Numbered from the stretch's first letter, positions 25,401 through 35,136 are shown. The stretch: 64,000 nt of DNA from Lentisphaeria bacterium (GCA_017456805.1 JAFTIQ010000013.1:62001-126000); one strand, 5' to 3'. The notes: generated from the sequence alone by a model not told the origin. Numbers and translations: made by a program.

Positions 25401-26530
25401 TTTTTGCCCGGTCCGATGGTCATGACCAGATTTTCCAGGATCAGTCTCGGATCACCGGCGCCTGTGACCATTGCTTTATTCGCCCGGAAGAGAGCATCGA
25501 AAATATTCGCAAACTCTTCATCTTCAAATCTGGTGGCATTTTCCCACATTTTGAAAAGACGGTAGGGATTCATGGAAAACAAAGGATCGTTGTTGCCTTT
25601 TGCCTTCTGATCATCCACCGTTGCATAGAAGAAATTCGGACCAGCCTGCGCAGGAAAACCGTATTTTGCACCGGCACATTTCAGATCCATGATCCGTTTG
25701 AATTCATTCGCGGTGGTAGAAAGAACAGCCAGTTCCGCATTGGCGGAGGCATTCCCCTGTTCCAGAGAAAGCAGGATCCCCGGGATGAGTGTCATTGCCC
25801 GCTGGATATCCCGTTCCGCAAGCGCAGAAGAAAATTCCCAGACAAGAGATTCTTTTGTTGCTGTGCAGACGGCATGGCAATCATCAAGGGAGATTTTCCC
25901 GTTTCCGCCGATATATGCTGCAAGTTTTTTGATTTCATTTTTCAGCAGGAGAAGATCCCCGCCCGTGGATCGGGCAAGAAATGATGAGGCATCCCGTGCG
26001 ATTTGGACCCCTTCCGTTTCTGCAAATTCACCCGCCCTGAGAATCACTTCCGCTTCGAAATTTTTCGCTTTCGGATCAATCTTGTCGAACCAGGTGAATG
26101 TATTCGGCTCCGTCTTTCCGATTGCCGCAGCCACTTTGTAAAAGGAACGTTTCCGGTCCAATCCTGTTCCATCGAACACGACAGTGATTCCGTGGGGGAG
26201 CCCTTCGTTCCACAGATCCGCCACACTTTCCAGACGGGTCTTTTTCTTCTTTTTTCCGGTCCCGACGGGTTCAGCAAACGCTTCTTCAAACTTGTTGAAG
26301 TGCTTGAGCCAGATGATTTTTTCCGGAGTCAGAAACGGGGGCGTCGTCATTGTATTGATCAGTGAATCCAGGATCTCTACCGCATTCAGGGTATCAGAAT
26401 CTCCCCGGATGATCTCCAGTGATTCATTTTCTTCCGGTGCAGGACCGCAGAGCTCAAGGATTTTGGCATTTGCCGCATCCTTGATCGCCACATCATCTGT
26501 GCCGAGAATAATATGAACCTTCCCGCTCAT
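25394..26530 (-). CDS. holA: DNA polymerase III delta subunit
   Basis: The 378-residue protein follows the HolA layout: an N-terminal P-loop-like fold without a functional Walker motif (HIILGTDDVAIKDAA), TPPFLTPEKIIWLKHFNKFEE, then a helical lid and C-terminal clamp-loader collar. Delta opens the beta clamp in the clamp-loader complex. The ATG at 26530 begins 2 bp after the TGA of the M42 peptidase gene; a TTG at 26536 is the alternative start. The gene is convergent with the MFS gene and overlaps it by 7 bp. Confidence 0.8.
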   Translation of the reverse strand: MSGKVHIILGTDDVAIKDAANAKILELCGPAPEENESLEIIRGDSDTLNAVEILDSLINTMTTPPFLTPEKIIWLKHFNKFEEAFAEPVGTGKKKKKTRLESVADLWNEGLPHGITVVFDGTGLDRKRSFYKVAAAIGKTEPNTFTWFDKIDPKAKNFEAEVILRAGEFAETEGVQIARDASSFLARSTGGDLLLLKNEIKKLAAYIGGNGKISLDDCHAVCTATKESLVWEFSSALAERDIQRAMTLIPGILLSLEQGNASANAELAVLSTTANEFKRIMDLKCAGAKYGFPAQAGPNFFYATVDDQKAKGNNDPLFSMNPYRLFKMWENATRFEDEEFANIFDALFRANKAMVTGAGDPRLILENLVMTIGPGKNQ

Positions 26531-26532
26531 GA

Positions 26533-27603
26533 TCAATCGATCCCCGGACGGAATTTACATTTCGGATCAAGGGAGGCAACTGTTTTTGCAATCAGTTTTG
26601 CAGCTGCTTTTGCATCTCTGATATCGCAGATCTCAACCGGGGTATGCATATATCTGTTGGGAATACTGATCAAAGCCGTTGCCACGCCGCCGGCAGACAT
26701 CTGCATCCGTTCGGTATCTGTCCCGCCGGAGGCACGGTGACCACACTGCATCTGGTACGGGATTTTGTTCTTTTTTGCGGCTTCCATAATGTTGCGGAGA
26801 AGGACCGGGTTGACGTTCGCATTTTTTGCAATGATGGGCCCGCCGCCAAGCTTGATGTTGCCCCACTGTTTCCGGTCAACTCCGGGAACATCCGTTGCAA
26901 AGCCCACATCTACGGCGATCCCCACGTTCGGCTTGATCCCGAAAGTGCTTGCTTCCGCTCCGCGCAAACCGAGCTCTTCCTGAACGGTACCGACAGCATA
27001 AACGCCGATTTTGACCTTTGCTTCTGCCAGCATCCGGAACGCTTCAGCAATGACATACGCGCCGATTTTGTCATCAAGCCCCTTGGACATGATCACATTT
27101 TTGTTCATGAACCGGCAGTTGGAGCGCATGGCGATGGGATCCGCCACGGAAACCAAAGCCTCCGCTTCTTCTCTGGAACTTGCTCCGATATCAATCCAGA
27201 GATCGGAAATTTCCATCACAGTTTCCCGTTCTTTGGGCGTTTGCAGATGGATCGGTTTTCTTCCGATCACCCCGGGAACAATGCCTTTTTCTGTAATGAT
27301 ATCCACTTCCAGAGCCGGAAGAGTGACTTTGTCGATCCCCCCGACAGCACGGAATGTGACCAATCCGCCTTCGGTGATATCCACCACCTGAAAACCGATT
27401 TCGTCATAATGTCCGGCAAGCATCACTTTGAATTTTGCATCCGGATTCAGCACAGCAATGCTGTTGCCAAGCACGTCGACATCGATTTTATCCGCATATT
27501 TTTTCAGATAATCCCGGAAAACAGCTGCTTGGGGTGTTTCGAACCCGGAAGGACCGGAAGTGTTCAGAAAAGTTTCAAGAAATTTCAAGCTTGCATCTGC
27601 CAT
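26533..27603 (-). CDS. M42-family metallo-aminopeptidase (FrvX/PepA-like)
   Basis: A 356-residue cytoplasmic peptidase with the M42 motifs in order: GPSGFE near residue 18, MLAGHYDEIGF with metal ligand His and Asp around 65-71, LDDKIGAYV near 180, TVQEELGLRGA with the catalytic Glu pair around 212, and RASGGTDTER near 310. These enzymes use two Zn or Co ions to trim amino acids from peptides in large tetrahedral complexes. The ATG at 27603 is preferred to the one 6 bp upstream because the AAAGG lies too near the first. Translation ends 2 bp from holA. Confidence 0.85.
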   Translation of the reverse strand: MADASLKFLETFLNTSGPSGFETPQAAVFRDYLKKYADKIDVDVLGNSIAVLNPDAKFKVMLAGHYDEIGFQVVDITEGGLVTFRAVGGIDKVTLPALEVDIITEKGIVPGVIGRKPIHLQTPKERETVMEISDLWIDIGASSREEAEALVSVADPIAMRSNCRFMNKNVIMSKGLDDKIGAYVIAEAFRMLAEAKVKIGVYAVGTVQEELGLRGAEASTFGIKPNVGIAVDVGFATDVPGVDRKQWGNIKLGGGPIIAKNANVNPVLLRNIMEAAKKNKIPYQMQCGHRASGGTDTERMQMSAGGVATALISIPNRYMHTPVEICDIRDAKAAAKLIAKTVASLDPKCKFRPGID

Positions 27604-27748
27604 GATCATTTTCCTTTCTTTAAATCAATTGCTTTTGTGTACAATAACGATAAAATCATTTTTTTCAAATGTTTTCTGAAAAAATCAGAAAAAAAACTTT
27701 ATTTCTTCCGTTTTTGGTGTATATTATCCGGTAGATGGAGCACTTGAA

Positions 27749-28714
27749 ATGTCAGAAGAAAGCACAGAAGATAAGAATTATCAGCGGTTCATGTCATTCC
27801 TCCGGAATTCTAAGAATGTTTCGGAACATACCGTGGCAAGCTACGGTATCGATATTTGCCAATTCGCCCGGCTTGCACTGGGGAAAGATCCTTTGAAGGA
27901 ACAGATCGACTGGAATCTTGTTACGGTGGATGATGCCCGCAGTTTTATCGTGGATCTTCAGGAAGATAATCTGACCAAAACAAGTATTTTGAGAAAACTC
28001 TCCGGAATGCGCTCCTTTTTCCGCTATCTTGTGCGCGATTGCCGGGTGGTGATCAATCCGTTTACCCGGCTCACCGGACCGAAAAAACAGAAAAATCTCC
28101 CGAAATATATGACAGTGACAGAAGTCGGAAATCTTCTGGATGCTCCCGAACAGTTCTGGCGGGATGCCCTGATCTCCGGATATGCCCGGGATGAAGTAAG
28201 CGCGGAATTTCAATCCAAACGCGATACCGCGATGCTGGAAATCATTTACAGCGGCGGATTGCGGATCAGCGAATGTATCGGACTGAACCTGGAAGATGTG
28301 GACCTCTTTTCCGGAATCATGAAAATCCGCGGAAAAGGAAAAAAAGAACGGCTGGGCGCCATCGGAAATCCGGCGGCAAGAGCTTTGAAAAAATATATCA
28401 CGATCCGCAGAACGATGTTCTCTGATAACCGCTCGAATTCCCCTCTCTTCATCAATCAGCAGGGAACCCGCTTTACCGCAAGATCTTTCCAGCGGAATTT
28501 CAAACAGTATCTCGTCACAGCCGGATTGTCGCCGGATATGACCCCCCATAAATTGAGACACTCTTTTGCCACTCATCTGCTGGATGCAGGCGCAGATCTG
28601 CGCAGCGTTCAGGAATTGCTCGGGCATGCGAACCTGAGCACAACTCAGCTCTATACACATATCAGTTCCGAGCGGATGCGTATGGTGTATCATCAGGCTC
28701 ATCCCAGAGCATAG
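27749..28714 (+). CDS. Tyrosine recombinase XerC/XerD
   Basis: The 321-residue protein has the SAM-like core-binding domain (residues 10-110) and the catalytic domain with Arg172 (GGLRISE), a Lys near 197 (RGKGKKER), His267 and Arg270 (HKLRHSFATHL), His293 (LLGHANL) and nucleophile Tyr302 (TQLYTH). Xer recombinases resolve chromosome dimers at dif during division. All catalytic residues are present. There is a modest insert around residues 134-153. GGAG precedes the ATG with a 9-bp gap. The position next to housekeeping genes fits a cellular Xer, not an integron or phage integrase. Confidence 0.9.
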   Translation: MSEESTEDKNYQRFMSFLRNSKNVSEHTVASYGIDICQFARLALGKDPLKEQIDWNLVTVDDARSFIVDLQEDNLTKTSILRKLSGMRSFFRYLVRDCRVVINPFTRLTGPKKQKNLPKYMTVTEVGNLLDAPEQFWRDALISGYARDEVSAEFQSKRDTAMLEIIYSGGLRISECIGLNLEDVDLFSGIMKIRGKGKKERLGAIGNPAARALKKYITIRRTMFSDNRSNSPLFINQQGTRFTARSFQRNFKQYLVTAGLSPDMTPHKLRHSFATHLLDAGADLRSVQELLGHANLSTTQLYTHISSERMRMVYHQAHPRA

Positions 28715-28725
28715 AAAGGTTTGTT

Positions 28726-29670
28726 ATGCTGAAAACTTTATTACGTCCTGCGATGATTTTTATTCCTTTTCTGCTGGGAGCCTGTTTCCCTCAGGCACAT
28801 GTGCTGAATGAAGCTCCGTTCCATCTGGTGAAATGGTTCCTCTGCATCATGGTTTTTACAGCCTGTCTGCAATTGGATTTCAAACAGTTGAAGCCGCGGA
28901 AAGAGCATGGAACGATTCTTCTGTTGAATCTGCTTATGGGGATCGTGCCGTATTTCCTGTTGAAAATCCTGATTCCCGGGGAACCTGTTTATGCGGTAAC
29001 AGCGTTTTTTGTAGGGATCACCCCTACTGCGACGGCTGCCCCGGTAGTGGTTTCCTTTTTGAATGGCAGAACCGGTTTTGCTTTGACAGGATTTACGATT
29101 ACAAATCTCGGGGTCGCATTGGCGCTGATCGTTCTGCTGCCTATGGTAACGGGGAATTGGACAGGAAATTATATTTGGAGTGTAGCCGACACGCTGGTCC
29201 GTGTGATTGCTCTTCCGTTTTTTGCGGCAATGATCGTACGGAAAATTTATCCCGGAGCCAAAGAATTGCCGAAGAAATGCAAATTATTTTCTTTATCCCT
29301 GTGGTCGTTCTGCCTGTTTATATTAGCGGCGATTGCGCGGAATCATTTTATAGAAAATCCGGAAGAGTCTGTCAGCAAGGTACTTCTGATCGGATTGATT
29401 TCTCTGGTGATATGTATTAGCAATTTTGCGCTTGGGAAACTTCTTTCCCGGAAGAAATTCTGTCGGGAATCCAGTCAGATTCTCGGACAGAAAAATACGA
29501 CTTTGACCTTATATTTGGCATTACATTATGCCGGTCCACTGGTAGCGATGGGAACGATTTTTTATATTCTTTGGCATAATTTGTGGAATGCCTGGCAGAT
29601 GTATGCTTACGACAGAAGAAAATGGAACAGAAAACATCATGCAGGATGTATAATAAAGGATGATAATTAG
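28726..29670 (+). CDS. Bile acid:sodium symporter (BASS)-family transporter
   Basis: The 314-residue membrane protein has eight to ten hydrophobic segments and the BASS fold motifs, notably GITPTATAAPVVVSFLNGRTGFALTGF near residue 95 and ITNLGVALALIVLLP. Bacterial members carry organic anions with sodium; the substrate cannot be assigned. It starts 11 bp after the xer gene, with GAAAGG ahead of the ATG, so the two may be cotranscribed. The C-terminal tail is basic. A possible hairpin follows the stop. Confidence 0.75.
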   Translation: MLKTLLRPAMIFIPFLLGACFPQAHVLNEAPFHLVKWFLCIMVFTACLQLDFKQLKPRKEHGTILLLNLLMGIVPYFLLKILIPGEPVYAVTAFFVGITPTATAAPVVVSFLNGRTGFALTGFTITNLGVALALIVLLPMVTGNWTGNYIWSVADTLVRVIALPFFAAMIVRKIYPGAKELPKKCKLFSLSLWSFCLFILAAIARNHFIENPEESVSKVLLIGLISLVICISNFALGKLLSRKKFCRESSQILGQKNTTLTLYLALHYAGPLVAMGTIFYILWHNLWNAWQMYAYDRRKWNRKHHAGCIIKDDN

Positions 29671-29980
29671 AAAAAGGTTTGGTTCGATACATTTGAATCC
29701 ACGAACATTTTTCTGCTTGTGGATTTCACAGTTCAATCACTTCTTTTATGAAAAAAAGATTTTTTATGAAAAATAAACTTGAATTTTATAAAATTTGTGT
29801 TAGCAGCATCCCAAGCATTAACAGAAAAAGATTGTAACATTATTCATCGCCTGATATTTCTAAAAAAATCAGAAACGGAAAAAATATGTGAAAACATGGA
29901 AAATCCAGTTGAAAAATCCAGTATCATGTGGTAAATTACCAGACATGGTATAACCCGCAACTTTTACTAAGGAGATGGAA
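29671..29980. other. AT-rich intergenic region before argG
   Basis: No gene is visible. A 12-bp imperfect stem (29696-29707 with 29714-29725, loop TTTTTC) may terminate the upstream transcript, although no U-tract follows. The middle part (29726-29900) is very AT-rich with no recognised element. The argG promoter is at 29909-29937. Confidence 0.4.
29909..29937 (+). promoter_or_regulatory. argG promoter
   Basis: TTGAAA (29909-29914) and TAAATT (29932-29937) are separated by 17 bp, 44 bp before the start codon. No ARG-box-like palindrome is evident. Confidence 0.55.
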
Positions 29981-31186
29981 ATGAAGAAAGTTTTGGTTGC
30001 ATATTCCGGCGGACTTGATACCTCCGTCATCGTCAAATGGGTCAAAGAAACCTACAATTGCGAAGTCGTCGCTTACTGCGCAGATGTCGGTCAGGAAGAA
30101 GAAACCGATGGTCTTGATGAAAAGGCCCGTAAAACCGGCGCTTTGAAATGTATCGTCGATGACCTCAACGAAGAATTTGCTCAGGATTTCATCTTCCCGA
30201 TGATACAGGCAAATGCAATTTATGAAGGAACCTATCTTCTCGGGACCTCTATTGCCCGTCCTCTGATCGGAAAACGCCTTGTGGAAGTTGCCCGCGAAGA
30301 AGGATGCGATGCCATTTGCCACGGCGCAACCGGAAAAGGAAATGACCAGGTCCGTTTCGAACTCGCAGCTTATGCTCTCGATCCCAAAGTCCAGATCATC
30401 GCCGCATGGCGCGATCCCAACTGGACATTCAAGGCCCGTACCGAAATGATCGAATATGCTCACAAACACAATATTCCGATCACTTCCACCGCTGAAAAAC
30501 CGTACAGCATGGACCGTAACCTTCTGCATATCAGCTTTGAAGGCGGAATCCTGGAAGATCCCTGGAACGCTCCCAAAGATGATATGTACTGCCTGACCAA
30601 GCCCCTTATGGAAGCTGCTGATGATCCCGAAGATGTGATCATCTCCTTCGAAAAAGGTATCCCTGTGGCAGTCAACGGGGAAAAACTCACCCCCGCAAAT
30701 ATCATGCGCCGCCTGAACAAACTCGGTGCAAGACATGCTGTCGGAAGAATCGATATCGTGGAAAACCGCTTTGTCGGTATGAAATCCCGCGGTGTTTATG
30801 AAACCCCGGGCGGAACCATCCTCCACCACGCACACCGTGCTTTGGAATCCATCACCATGGATAAAGAAGTCATGCACCTCCGCGACAGCTTCATTCCCAT
30901 CTATTCCAAGATGGTTTACAATGGTTTCTGGTATGCTCCCGAACGCGAAATGCTTCAGGTTGCAATCACCGAAAGCCAGAAGTTTGTCACAGGCGATGTC
31001 CGCGTGAAACTTTACAAGGGCGCTTGCCATGTCACCGGAAGACGGTCTGAATACAGCCTTTACGATGACAAGATCGCATCTTTCGAAGCAGAAGATGTTT
31101 ACGATCAGAAGAATGCAACCGGCTTCATCAAGCTGAATGCACTCCGTCTGAGCGTGCTTGCAAACAGCAAACAGCGCAGATACTGA
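29981..31186 (+). CDS. argG: Argininosuccinate synthase
   Basis: The 401-residue protein shows the ATP-binding [18 protein letters not shown] start and the [17 protein letters not shown] segment near residue 117 that mark argininosuccinate synthase. It condenses citrulline with aspartate using ATP in arginine synthesis. The second of two in-frame ATG codons, at 29981, is chosen because AAGGAG (29969-29974) touches the first. The gene stands alone, with its own promoter and a strong terminator, and no argH or other arg gene follows. Its length is normal for the family. Codon use is richer in C-ending codons than in neighbours, as in highly expressed genes. Confidence 0.95.
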   Translation: MKKVLVAYSGGLDTSVIVKWVKETYNCEVVAYCADVGQEEETDGLDEKARKTGALKCIVDDLNEEFAQDFIFPMIQANAIYEGTYLLGTSIARPLIGKRLVEVAREEGCDAICHGATGKGNDQVRFELAAYALDPKVQIIAAWRDPNWTFKARTEMIEYAHKHNIPITSTAEKPYSMDRNLLHISFEGGILEDPWNAPKDDMYCLTKPLMEAADDPEDVIISFEKGIPVAVNGEKLTPANIMRRLNKLGARHAVGRIDIVENRFVGMKSRGVYETPGGTILHHAHRALESITMDKEVMHLRDSFIPIYSKMVYNGFWYAPEREMLQVAITESQKFVTGDVRVKLYKGACHVTGRRSEYSLYDDKIASFEAEDVYDQKNATGFIKLNALRLSVLANSKQRRY

Positions 31187-31196
31187 TTCTGAACCC

Positions 31197-31229
31197 AAAG
31201 ATCCCGGGCGCGTACCGGGATCTTTTTTT
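31197..31229 (+). terminator. argG rho-independent terminator
   Basis: AAAGATCCCGG (31197-31207) and CCGGGATCTTT (31215-31225) form an 11-bp stem with a 7-base loop, followed by seven T residues (31223-31229). It ends 14 bp before the uppP start. Confidence 0.9.
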
Positions 31230-31243
31230 ATGGAACGGATCCC

Positions 31244-32077
31244 ATGTTTCTCTATTTATACGCCATCATTCAGGGAATTGTACAGGGAATTACAGAGCTT
31301 CTTCCGATCAGCAGCACGGCTCATTTGAAGATCGTGAACCGGATCATTACTGCCTGCGGAGGATCTGCTCCCTCGGAACAGTTCAATAATATGTTTGACG
31401 TAGTGATCCAGCTGGGATCCATTCTTGCATTTCTTGTTTATTTTCACGAAAAACTGATTCCCTCAGATATGTTCCGGAAGAAAGATGTGTTCCGGAACAC
31501 CACGTCTCTCTGGTTCAAAAGCGGAATCGGTTTGATTCCGACAGCCATTGCCGGATTTTTGTTTGCAGATTATGTGGAACAGCTTGGTTTGAAGACATTT
31601 ATCATGACTCTTCTTCTGGGAGGAGTGATTCTTCTTTTTCTGGAAAGCCGGAAAAAGACGGATGTTCCCCGGATCGAATCCATTGAAAATTTCTCCTGTA
31701 CCCGGGCGTTTTGCGTAGGATTGTTTCAGTGCCTTGCCTTGATTCCGGGAACTTCCCGATCTGCTGCAACGATCATCGGCGGACTGTTTCTGGGAGCCTC
31801 CCGTCCGCTGGCAGTGGAGTTTTCCTTCTTTCTGGCGATTCCGACCATGGTTGCAGCTTCCGGCTATTCCCTGCTGAAGCATGGGGGAAATCTCAGCGGA
31901 GAAGAGTGGATCGCGGTTGGGATCGGTTTTATCGTCTCCTTCTTTGTATCCTGGGCGACCGTTATTCTGTTTATGAAGTATATCCGGAGCAAAGATTTCA
32001 AGCCGTTCGGCTGGTACCGGATCGGGCTGGCGGCAGTATTGACCGTTCTGCTTTTGAGCGGTGTGCTTACAAATTGA
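31244..32077 (+). CDS. uppP: Undecaprenyl-diphosphatase
   Basis: The 277-residue membrane protein has the BacA/UppP signatures: QGITELLPISSTAHL near residue 13, with the catalytic Glu, and LIPGTSRSAATIIGGL near residue 168, with Arg. It removes a phosphate from undecaprenyl diphosphate so that the lipid carrier can be reused for peptidoglycan and LPS sugars. Seven or eight membrane spans are visible. The start lies directly behind the argG terminator, so it must rely on read-through or a promoter hidden in the terminator region. It meets recN tail to tail with no spacing. Confidence 0.9.
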   Translation: MFLYLYAIIQGIVQGITELLPISSTAHLKIVNRIITACGGSAPSEQFNNMFDVVIQLGSILAFLVYFHEKLIPSDMFRKKDVFRNTTSLWFKSGIGLIPTAIAGFLFADYVEQLGLKTFIMTLLLGGVILLFLESRKKTDVPRIESIENFSCTRAFCVGLFQCLALIPGTSRSAATIIGGLFLGASRPLAVEFSFFLAIPTMVAASGYSLLKHGGNLSGEEWIAVGIGFIVSFFVSWATVILFMKYIRSKDFKPFGWYRIGLAAVLTVLLLSGVLTN

Positions 32078-33736
32078 TCATGCTTTTTTGTTGAGAACGG
32101 CGCCGGCATGTTTGAGAGCGGCAGCCCCGCCGCCGAGCATACGGGCAATTTCTGCAATTCTGGCTTTTCCGGTGACTTCTGAAACCGTTGTTTCCGCAGT
32201 GTCGGCGGAGGTGATTTTTTCCACTTTGAAATGTTTCTCTGCGCAAGCTGCCACCTGGGGCAGGTGGGAGATGGAGATAATTTGTTTCCGCTGAGCAAGT
32301 TTTGCCAATTCTTCGCCGACAGTAACGGCAGTTTCCCCGCCGATATTGGCATCGATCTCGTCAAAAACAAGAGTTGGGATCCTGTCTGCTCCGGCAAGAA
32401 CGGTTTTCAAAGCAAGCATGACACGGCAGAGTTCTCCGCTGCTTGCCACTTCCCGCAAGGGGAGGGCGCGGACTCCCGGATTGGCAGAAAAGAGGAATTC
32501 GATTTTATCCGAACCTGTGCTGCCCGGGGTTCCGTTTTCAAAAGAGATCCGGAACTCGGACCGTTTGAAGCCCAGTTTTTCCAGTTCTTTTTTCAATTGG
32601 GCTTCTAAATGTTCCGCAGCGTTTTTTCTGGCTTCGGAAAGACGCTTGCAAATTTTCCGGTGACCGGCTTCTGCTTCGGCGACTTTCTGCTCAGCTTTCT
32701 CTCTTGCAAACTCGGAATTTTCAAAAATATCCAGTCTGTTTTTTGCTTCTTTCAAATATTCCAGTACATTTTCAAGGGTTGGTCCGAACTTCCGTTTCAA
32801 GGTTTGCAGATCCCGGATCCGTTCTTCCATTGCGGCAAAGGTTTCCGCATCCAGATCCACGGTTTCTGCGTGACTTGAGATCTCATCGGAGAGGTTCCGG
32901 ATGGAATCTGAGATCAGTTCCAGCTGTTCCTGGAATTGCAGCGCATGTTCTTCATCGACCCGTTCCAGAGAATGGAGAAGCCTCCGGATCGCCGCAAGAC
33001 GTTCCAGGAGGGATTCTTCTGATTCTGTCAGGAGCCCGATCACGGAAGAGGAGAGTTCCAGGATCTCTCTCGAATTGGCTGCTGCGGAATGGATTTTTGC
33101 GATTTCAGCATCTTCTCCGGGCTTCGGATTGACTTTTTCAATGTGTTCCACATCGATCCGGAACCGTTCTGCCTCAAAGGAGGACGGCATATTTTTCAGA
33201 AGAGCTTCTTTTTCTTTCAGGGCATCGGTGTAAATTTTCCATGCGTCACTGCACTCTGCCAGCAATTCCTGATTTCCGGTAAAGCGGTCAAGAGAAAAAA
33301 GCTGCTCTGCGGGATTCAGGAGTGTGACCGTTGCGGAAGCTCCATGAATGTCCGCCAGATACGCACCGAGAGAGGTCAGCAGCTTGGAATTTGCGGCTGA
33401 GGCGTTGACGAAAATTTTTCCTCCGGAGGGGGTAAAGACCCGTTTGATGAGAAGATTATCCCCGTCACACTGTTCAACCCCGGCATCATCAAGGATCTGA
33501 TTGATCCGTTCCAATGAATCGGGATCGACAGAAAACATTCCGGAGATTTCGCACCGTTCGGAGCCTTCCCGGATCGCATTTTTTTCAAATCTGGCACCCA
33601 AAAGGAGACGGAGTCCACCCATGAGGACGGATTTTCCTGCGCCGGTTTCTCCGGTTACGGCGTTAAAGCCGGAAGAGAAATCCAGCGCGGCATCGCTGAC
33701 CAGCGCGAGATTTCTGATATGAAGCCACTTCAGCAT
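32078..33736 (-). CDS. recN: DNA repair protein RecN
   Basis: The 552-residue SMC-like ATPase starts MLKWLHIRNLALV, with Walker A GETGAGKS at residues about 31-38, a long coiled-coil middle (residues 150-370) and the C-terminal signature and Walker B (LREVASSGELCRVMLALK, TLVFDEIDANIGG). RecN acts early in double-strand break repair. It is the last gene of the lpxA-lipoprotein-recN cluster, 6 bp after the lipoprotein gene. Length is typical of the family. No LexA box was noticed upstream. Confidence 0.92.
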   Translation of the reverse strand: MLKWLHIRNLALVSDAALDFSSGFNAVTGETGAGKSVLMGGLRLLLGARFEKNAIREGSERCEISGMFSVDPDSLERINQILDDAGVEQCDGDNLLIKRVFTPSGGKIFVNASAANSKLLTSLGAYLADIHGASATVTLLNPAEQLFSLDRFTGNQELLAECSDAWKIYTDALKEKEALLKNMPSSFEAERFRIDVEHIEKVNPKPGEDAEIAKIHSAAANSREILELSSSVIGLLTESEESLLERLAAIRRLLHSLERVDEEHALQFQEQLELISDSIRNLSDEISSHAETVDLDAETFAAMEERIRDLQTLKRKFGPTLENVLEYLKEAKNRLDIFENSEFAREKAEQKVAEAEAGHRKICKRLSEARKNAAEHLEAQLKKELEKLGFKRSEFRISFENGTPGSTGSDKIEFLFSANPGVRALPLREVASSGELCRVMLALKTVLAGADRIPTLVFDEIDANIGGETAVTVGEELAKLAQRKQIISISHLPQVAACAEKHFKVEKITSADTAETTVSEVTGKARIAEIARMLGGGAAALKHAGAVLNKKA

Positions 33737-33742
33737 AAAGGA

Positions 33743-34288
33743 TCAGCGATTGAAATATCTGTAGTTTTTCTCACTGAATTTTGCGATTCCGTTGGCAGTT
33801 GCCTGGTCAATGGGACCTTCCAGGATGACAGTAACGCTTCCGGTTTTTTCATCAATATCATCGGGATTCGGGATTTTCGGCATGAAGGCACGGTAGTAAA
33901 CACCATCGATGACCAGACCAAGCTTTTCCCCTCTGTACTGTACCGCGATACTGGACCAGAGCATCTGACCGCGCTTGTCCAGATGAAGCACCAGATCGAA
34001 AAATCCAGGATCATCATCCCGGATTGCAAGATCAACTTTCTTGATGTTCCGGGTATGGAGGAAGGGGTTGACATTGACACAAACCACTCCGCCGGAGAAG
34101 GTATCGATATCCCGTTCCAGATCTTCGCCTCTGCGGTAGCGGACGATTCTGTGGACAGAAATGACATATTCCGGGTCAGTGGGGTTCATGGATTCTTCCA
34201 TTTCCTGAATCGCCTTGTCGAGATCACAACCGGTTCCGGTCAGGAGAGTCAAAAGGGCGAAATGGGGGAACAAAAAGAGCTTTTTCAT
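33743..34288 (-). CDS. Lipoprotein with SecDF P1-head-like domain
   Basis: A 181-residue protein with a lipoprotein signal (LLTLLTGTGC). After a short helical stretch, residues about 60-181 resemble the P1 head domain of SecD: FDLVLHLDKRGQMLWSSIA, RGEKLGLVIDGVYYRAF, and TGSVTVILEGPIDQATANGIA. In SecDF that domain helps pull translocated proteins; here it is a free lipoprotein without the membrane part. It lies 11 bp after lpxA and 6 bp before recN. The role is unknown, and the similarity is by motif only. Confidence 0.6.
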   Translation of the reverse strand: MKKLFLFPHFALLTLLTGTGCDLDKAIQEMEESMNPTDPEYVISVHRIVRYRRGEDLERDIDTFSGGVVCVNVNPFLHTRNIKKVDLAIRDDDPGFFDLVLHLDKRGQMLWSSIAVQYRGEKLGLVIDGVYYRAFMPKIPNPDDIDEKTGSVTVILEGPIDQATANGIAKFSEKNYRYFNR

Positions 34289-34299
34289 AAGTATTTACC

Positions 34300-35136
34300 T
34301 CACATTCTTGCGTTGAGGGCATCCCTCTGTTCTTCCGTCAATCCGGCAAATTTCGGATTTCCGGGCATGATACCGCGTTTGGATTCCTTGATAAAGTTGC
34401 AGAAATGAGCGACTTCCGGCACTTGCATCATTTCGGGATCTGCTTCGATTTTAGCGATCGCATTTGTTCCGTTGAGCCCATCGAAGAAATAAGTCTTGAT
34501 GGCGCGGCGGATCATCAGCCGTTTTACATTGTCGAACCCTGCTCTGCGGAGCCCGATGACGTTGGGACCGGTGATGAAGTTGAATTCACGAAGCATGGAG
34601 AACGGGGGGACATCCTGTCCGATCATTGCTTCCGGTCCGATCATGGCAAGTGCACCGATCCGGCAGAACTGATGGATCTTCACATATCCGGAAAGCACGG
34701 CACCGGCGCCGATCTGAACGTGTCCGGTCAGAGCTGTATGGTTGGAAATTGTAACTCTGTCACCGATCACACAATCGTGTGCGACATGGACGAATGCCTG
34801 AAGCAGAACATGGTTTCCGATTACTGTTTTCAGGAAATCGAATGGGGGCCGGTGGATGGTGACGTATTCACGGATCACGGTGTCGGATCCGATTTCTGTG
34901 TAAGAAACGATTCCGCGGGTGAAGCGGTGATCCTGGGGTTCGCCGATATAGGTTCCGAAATAGATCCGGCAGCGGGGACCGATGGTCGTATATTGTCCGA
35001 TTTTGACATGGGCATCGATATAACAGTTATCGCCGATGGTGACATCGTCCTCGATCACGGTATAGGGTCCGATCTCCACATTTTCTCCGATCACAGCTTT
35101 CGGAGAGATCACAGCCGTTGGATGGATATTTGACAT
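34300..35136 (-). CDS. lpxA: Acyl-ACP--UDP-N-acetylglucosamine O-acyltransferase
   Basis: The 278-residue protein is a left-handed parallel beta-helix of hexapeptide repeats. The LpxA landmarks are IGEPQDHRF near residue 64, HVAHDC with catalytic His120, SNHTALTGHV, and GLRRAGF before a helical C-terminal domain. LpxA makes the first step of lipid A synthesis, so the organism builds LPS. GAGGA precedes the ATG. It heads the lpxA-lipoprotein-recN cluster, and other lpx genes are not adjacent. The catalytic-loop region VTIHRPP lacks the usual Gly/Thr after Arg, a minor variation. Confidence 0.9.
   Translation of the reverse strand: MSNIHPTAVISPKAVIGENVEIGPYTVIEDDVTIGDNCYIDAHVKIGQYTTIGPRCRIYFGTYIGEPQDHRFTRGIVSYTEIGSDTVIREYVTIHRPPFDFLKTVIGNHVLLQAFVHVAHDCVIGDRVTISNHTALTGHVQIGAGAVLSGYVKIHQFCRIGALAMIGPEAMIGQDVPPFSMLREFNFITGPNVIGLRRAGFDNVKRLMIRRAIKTYFFDGLNGTNAIAKIEADPEMMQVPEVAHFCNFIKESKRGIMPGNPKFAGLTEEQRDALNARM

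Noticed and set aside
27672..27692. Palindrome TTTTCTGA-A5-TCAGAAAA between the M42 peptidase and xer genes
   Set aside because: The genes diverge, so no terminator is needed, and low-complexity A/T runs make such pairing likely by chance.
29936..31198. A long frame on the minus strand opposite argG
   Set aside because: argG is certain. The antisense frame results from its codon bias.
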